Shown here piece by piece: positions 15,101 through 21,100 of a DNA stretch of 25,178 nucleotides. A program made the translations under genes and the position numbers. The stretch is from Thermoleophilia bacterium (GTDB taxonomy: Bacteria > Actinomycetota > Thermoleophilia > Gaiellales > SKUG01), in assembly GCA_020438525.1 (NCBI GenBank), contig JAGQUL010000073.1, forward strand, positions 1 through 25,178. The letters run 5' to 3'. Position 1 is the first letter of the stretch, and each line of letters starts with the position of its first letter. Under the pieces are notes generated by a model that searched no databases, was not told the DNA's origin, and saw only the letters and a program-made list of their open reading frames with translations.

Positions 15101-18100
15101 TACAACCCGACCGGAACCGGCACGTTCACGCTGCAGGTGACCGCCGACGACACCGGCAGCGGGGTCAAGCACGTGATGTTCCCGCAGCTCGGCGCCAACT
15201 GGACGCCCGCCGCGCCCTACAACGACACGACCGGCACCGGCCCGGCACCGTCGGTGTACGACGTGATGTACGGCTTCAACAACACGAGCGCCACGCCGAC
15301 CGATCCGCTGTTCGCGACCGCGGAAGACAAGGTCATGCCGTCGCACACAGCCACCACGCAGTTCCACGTGGTGCCCGATCCGGACGTGCCGGTCGGCGGC
15401 TCCGTGGACTACCTCTCCACCACGTCGAACGCGACCGACTTCGACATCGACTTCACGCAGCCGAACGACGGCAGCGGCTCGGGCATCAAGACCGTCCAGC
15501 TGCAGCGCGAGAGCGCCCTGTTCGACAACGGCGACAACACCTGCGACGCGTTCGACAACGTGTGGGTGAACATCGGTCCGGCCAACCCGACGGTCGGCGT
15601 GCCGGTGACCGATTCCACGACGATGGACGGTCACTGCTACCGCTACCGACTGCTCGTGAACGACAACGTCGGCAACCAGACCTCGTTCACCACGACCGAG
15701 GAGATCCGCGTCGACCGCACCGCGCCGACCGGCACCTTCGACACCTTCACGATGGCGCCGCCGGTCAATACGATCCCGGCAACGCCCGGCGCGTTCCTGG
15801 GCGGCATCGTGACGATCGACGGCTCGGCGGCCGACGGCGCGAGCGGCCTCACCACGGTCGGTCTCGAGGCCGACGACGGCGTGAACCCGCCCTTCACGAT
15901 CGGCGATCCCACCACCACCGGCCCGAACCCGTGGCAGGAGGACTGGGACACCAGCGGCTCGCCCGACGGCACCTACACGATCACCGCGCACGTGCGCGAC
16001 CTCGCCGGCAACACGGGCGACATCACGATCAACGTCGTGGTCGACAACACCGCCCCGGTGGCCTCCCTGCTCGACCTGGTCGAGGTCACCAACGGCCAGT
16101 ACCAGTTCGCCGACCTGCCCGGATCGACGGTCTGGTACAACCCCGCACAGAGCGGCAGCTTCCGCGTGCTCGTGCAGGCCACCGACACCCCGGGCAGCGG
16201 CATGCAGCAGGTCGACTTCCCCGCCCTGGGCGCCGGCTGGACCCCTGCGGCACCGTTCACCGACAACGTCGTGAACGCAACTCCGCCCGACTCGTGGGGC
16301 GGCACGACGTACGACTGGACCGCGGGCCCGACCACGCCGACGAACCCGCTCAACGCCACCGCGATCGACAAGGCAGGCAACACCACGAACGTGCCGTTCA
16401 ACGTGAAGCCCGATGCCGCGGCACCGACTGCGGGTACCGCAACCACGCTGGACGTCTACAAGAACACGCAGGACCTCACGATCGGCTACGCGCCGGGCGT
16501 CGACAACGTCGGCGGCGCGTCGGTGAACTCCGGCTTCGACAAGGCACAGCTGATGCGACAGGTGGCGTCGTTCACCTCGCCCGACACCTGTGGCGTGTTC
16601 GGCCTGCCGAGCCCCGCCGGACCCGTCGTCACCACCCCCGTCGCAGGCTCGTTCGTCGATGCGACCCCCACGAGCCCGCACTGCTACCAGTACTTCCTGC
16701 GCACGTACGACAAGGTCGGCAACTACAGCGACAGCCCGGCCACGAGCGTCATCAAGTTCGACAACGTCGCTCCGCTCGGCGCGATCGACGTCACGCCCGG
16801 CCCGTTCGTGAGCGGTCCTGCTCCGGTGATGACCGGCACTGCCAGCGACGTCGACACGGGCGTGCGCCGCATCGACCTGACCTACGACGACGGCGCGGGC
16901 CACAGCGGCTCGATCTGCGGCGTGGTCGCGCCGCCCGGCAGCGTGAGCCCGACGTGGTCGTGCACGTGGAACACCACCGCAGGATCGACCCCCGACGGCG
17001 TGTACACGCTCACGCTGCTCGTGACCGACTTCGCCGGCAACACCTTCACGGCGCCGACCAAGACCCTGACGATCGACAACACGCCGCCGGTGATCGACGA
17101 CGTGACGATCGTGGAGAACGTGAACCCGCAGTTCCAGCACATCGATCCGAGCGACGACAGCCACGTCTTCTACAACCCGAACCCCGGCTTCAACGGCTCG
17201 TTCCAGGTCAAGGTGCTCGCACACGACGACGGCACCGGCATGAGCCGCATCGAGTTCCCCGACATCGACGGCGCTGCCACCAGTGGCTGGACCCCGGACG
17301 GCGATGCCGTCGGCTCGAGCCAGCCCGGATTCTCGTTCGTCCAGCCACTCGCCTCGCCCGAGTACACCGCCAACTACGCGTGGACCCCGGGCGCCACCTC
17401 GCCGGGTCTCCTCAACGCGGTCGCATACGACAATGCGTGGGCCATGATCGGCGATCCGACCTCGAACGCGCCGTTCACTGTCACACCCGATCCCGATGCG
17501 CCGACCGGCGGCTTCATCCAGATCACGGATCCGATCGGCGGCGGCTGGCTCACCGGACCCGACATCGAGATCAGCTTCTCGCCCGGCGCCGACGCGCTCT
17601 CCGGCCTGCGCACGTGGAAGCTGCAGCGCAACACGACCACCATCACGGCAGGTGCCTGCGATCCCTTCGGTGCCGCATGGGTCGACATCGCGACCGTCGA
17701 TCCGATCGGTCCGATCCTCGATTCGCCGCCGACCGACAACACGTGTGTCCAGTACCGGCTCGTGCAGGAGGACAACGTCGGCAACGTCGATGCGACGCTG
17801 GTCACCGCCGACATCGTGAAGATCGACCGCACCGCGCCGACCGGCACGATCGACACGCCGGTGACGGTGCTGCCGACCACGTTCGTGAACGGCACGATCT
17901 CCCCCGACGGCACCGCCGACGACGGCCAGAGCGGCCTGGATCGCATCGAGCTGCGCGCGCTCGGCACGCCGAGCCCGGACATCTGCCTGGCGCCGAACCT
18001 CACCCCCACCTTGCCGACCAACACGGCTACCTGGGGCACGACCGATCCCGGCGACTGTGACTGGGACACCCTGTCGGGCACCGCCGACGGTCCCTACACG

Positions 18101-21100
18101 CTCGAGCTGACGGTCTACGACATCGCGGGCAACAGCTCCGTGATCACGAAGGACGTCTTCGTCGACAACACCCCGCCGGCCCTGACGTTCAAGCAGTTCG
18201 TGCCGGGCACGAACCCGACCTACCAGTTCATCGACCCGAACCCGTCGATCCTCTGGATCAACGCAGGGCCGGGCAAGAGCGGCTCGTTCAACGTCGAGAT
18301 GAGCGCCGACGACGGCACGGGCAGCGGCGTGAACCGGGTCGAGTTCCCGGATCACGGTGCAGGCTGGATGAACACGCCGGCATCGCGCATCGACACGACC
18401 GCGACCGCACCCGACGTGTACGACGTCAAGTACACGTGGTCGACCGGCGCGAACGAGCCGGGTGACACGTCGACCTCCGCGTTGGGCGGCGCGATCGCAT
18501 ACGACAACCTGCTGCCGACGCCGAACCAGAGCCTGCCGGTTCCGTACACGGTGCTGCGCGACGACACCGCACCCGCCGGTGGCTCGATCACGTACCCGAA
18601 CGGCTGGTGGACGTCGCCCAGCGTCGACGTGAACTTCGCGCCCGGCTCCGACACGAAGGACGGCACGAACCCGGGCTCGGGCATCCGCAACACGGTCATC
18701 GAGCGCGCGAGCGCACCGCTCAGCGGCGGTACCTGTGGTGCGTGGGGCGCATGGGGCGTGCTCAACGGCGGCGTGCCGGTCACGACGAGCCCGTTCAACG
18801 ACGCGACGATCACCGACGGCAAGTGCTACCAGTACCGCATCAAGGTGCGCGACAACGTCGACAACTGCTCGACCGTGTCGACCGACACCAACGCGACCTG
18901 CATCGGTGCACCGCTGGCGCCCGCGCTCGTGATCAAGGTCGACACGACCGCGCCGAGCGGCACGATCGATCCCACCCCGATGGGTCCGTTCGCGGGCAAC
19001 GTCAACGCGCCGCCGTTCAGCGGCACGAGCAGCGACAGTGGCTCGGGCGTCAACAGCGTGACGATCAGCGTGGTCAACGACGGCAACCCGGCGATCGCGA
19101 TCAGCCAGCTCTGCCAGTCGGTGAGCGGCGGTCCCGTGGCGTCGTTCCCCTGGACCTGCTCATGGGACACGATCAGCAGCCCGGCGCCGATCAGCGGCCA
19201 GATGCCCGACGGCACGTACACGATGACGCTGACGGTCAAGGACAACGCCGGCAACACGTTCACCACGACGCGCACGAACATCGTGGTCGACAACACCCCG
19301 CCGATCATGACGCTGCACGACCTGGTCGAGGGCACGAGCCCGCAGTACCAGTACGCCGACCTCGCGGCCAAGACGATGTGGATCAACTCGGGCCAGGGTG
19401 GCGACTTCAAGGTGCAGTTCGACGTGGTCGACACGCCCGCCGGCGTGCGCCAGGTCGACTACGCCGATCCGGATGCCGGCGCGACCGGCTGGGTGATCAA
19501 CCCGGCGTCGCAGCTCGCGCCGGTCACGGTCGGCGGCTCCGTCTACGAGTCGAACTTCACCTGGAGCACCGGCGCGAGCGAACCCAACAACCAGCTCGCG
19601 ACGGCGACCGACTACGCCGGCAACACGAACGGCACCGACGGCACGTTCATCATCCGTGACGACACCGCGGCACCGACCGGAACCACGATCTCGCAGCCGA
19701 CCGGCTACGTCGCGCCGGGCTCGATGGCCGTGACGTTCGCGACCGGCACCGACCAGGGCTCGACCGGCACTGCCGTGGGCCTCGATCCGGCGAGCACCAC
19801 GATCCTGCGACGCAGCGTGCCCGTGGTGGCTCCGGTGGGCGTCACGCCGCCCAGCTGTGGCGTGACCTGGAGCGGCTACACGCCGGTCAAGACCAACCCG
19901 ACCGGCACCACGTGGAGCGACGCCACCGCGGTCGCCGACCCCACGTCGTCGGGCAGCCCGTGGGGCACCTGCTACCAGTACCAGATCCAGGTCAGCGACC
20001 GGGTCGGCAACACCGCGTCCTACACGACGCTGAACCCGACGATCGTGGCCGAGCCGGACATCCTCGTCACGCGCCCGGTGTGCCCGGCGGTGGCCGAGGA
20101 CGGCAGCGTCACCTGCACGCTCGACATCCGCCTGGCGACGGGTCCGTCCCCGAGCGCGACCATCCACCTCGACGGCGGCTCGCAGCTGCGCTTCAACGGC
20201 GGCAACCAGACGCTCGACCTGACCTTCACCGGTGCCGACTGGTGGATCAACCAGACGGTCACGGTCGAGGCATACGACGACGCGATCATGGAGATGGATC
20301 CGCATCCGGGTCAGGTCGTGCTGACCGCGACGAGCGCGGACCCGGTCTACGACGGCTTCCCGATCACGCCCGAGAACTTCGACGTGGACGACAACGACTT
20401 CGCGGGCGTGGACGTCACCGCGCTCGGCGCACCGGCGAACGTCACCGACGTGACCGAGGGCGGCGCGAGCGACACCGTGCAGGTCGTGCTGACCTCCGAG
20501 CCGACCGCCCCGGTCACGATCACCGGCGTGGTCGGCAACGGCACCGCGCCCACGAGCTCGCCCGATGCCAAGTTCGCGGCGCCGATCACGTTCCTGCCGA
20601 CGAACTGGAACGTCCCGCAGACGATGACGATCGACGCGATCGACGACAACTTCGACGAGCTCGACCCGGAGACGAACTCGCTGTCCTACTCGATCAGCTC
20701 GAGCGACCCGTTCTACACCCCGGTCACGCCGAACACCGGCGCGGGCACGACCGTGGTGACGGTACACGACAACGACACGGCTGCGTTCACGTACTCCTCG
20801 ACCGGACCGTTCCACGTCACCGAGGGCGGCGCATCGCAGAGCTTCACGATCGCGCTGCAGACGATCCCGACCGCTCCTGTCACGCTGGACTTCACCCTGA
20901 CGACCGGCCAGGCGACCGCCACGCCGATGACGTTGACGTTCACGCCGGGCAATTGGAACGTCCCGCAGACGGTGACCGTCGCGGCCGTCGACGACGCTAT
21001 CGACGAGATGAACGGCATGACGGACCAGATCACCACCGTGGTGACCAGCGCCGATCCGCAGTACGCGGGCCAGTTCGTGCCGCCGTTCGACATCGTCGTC

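Larger units (their letters stand above)
104..20053 (+). repeat. Array of 20 tandem A-B-C Ig-like units
   Basis: Twenty complete units start at 104, 1067, 2072, 3038, 4004, 4976, 5960, 6917, 7865, 8885, 9848, 10841, 11807, 12770, 13745, 14738, 15725, 16772, 17837 and 18953. Unit 3 illustrates the layout. Module A (2072-2356, 95 residues) opens with PTGSI, has a Cys pair ending in WSCNWDT, then DGTY-like and DAAGN-like motifs, and ends in IDN. Module B (2357-2716, 120 residues) carries NPQYQ, a MYYNP-like motif, ATDxGSGM and AGWTP, and normally lacks Cys. Module C (2717-3037, 107 residues) carries an LQRR-like motif, a Cys near its middle and a second Cys in CYEYQL followed by DNV. Units are diverged at both DNA and protein level, so the duplications are old. 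The A motifs match bacterial Ig-like folds (GTASDxxSGV, TDxAGN). B and C resemble repeats seen in large actinobacterial exported proteins; exact Pfam assignment needs a search. Confidence 0.9.

Noticed and set aside
3836..18355. Very long open frames antisense to, and in another frame of, the giant gene (for example 3836-8425 and 11615-18355 on minus, 11941-18060 on plus)
   Set aside because: Their translations are low-complexity and rich in Arg, His, Gly and Ala. They mirror the repeats of the real frame, and stay open because GC-rich codons seldom form stops. Only the frame 2-23422 gives coherent domains.
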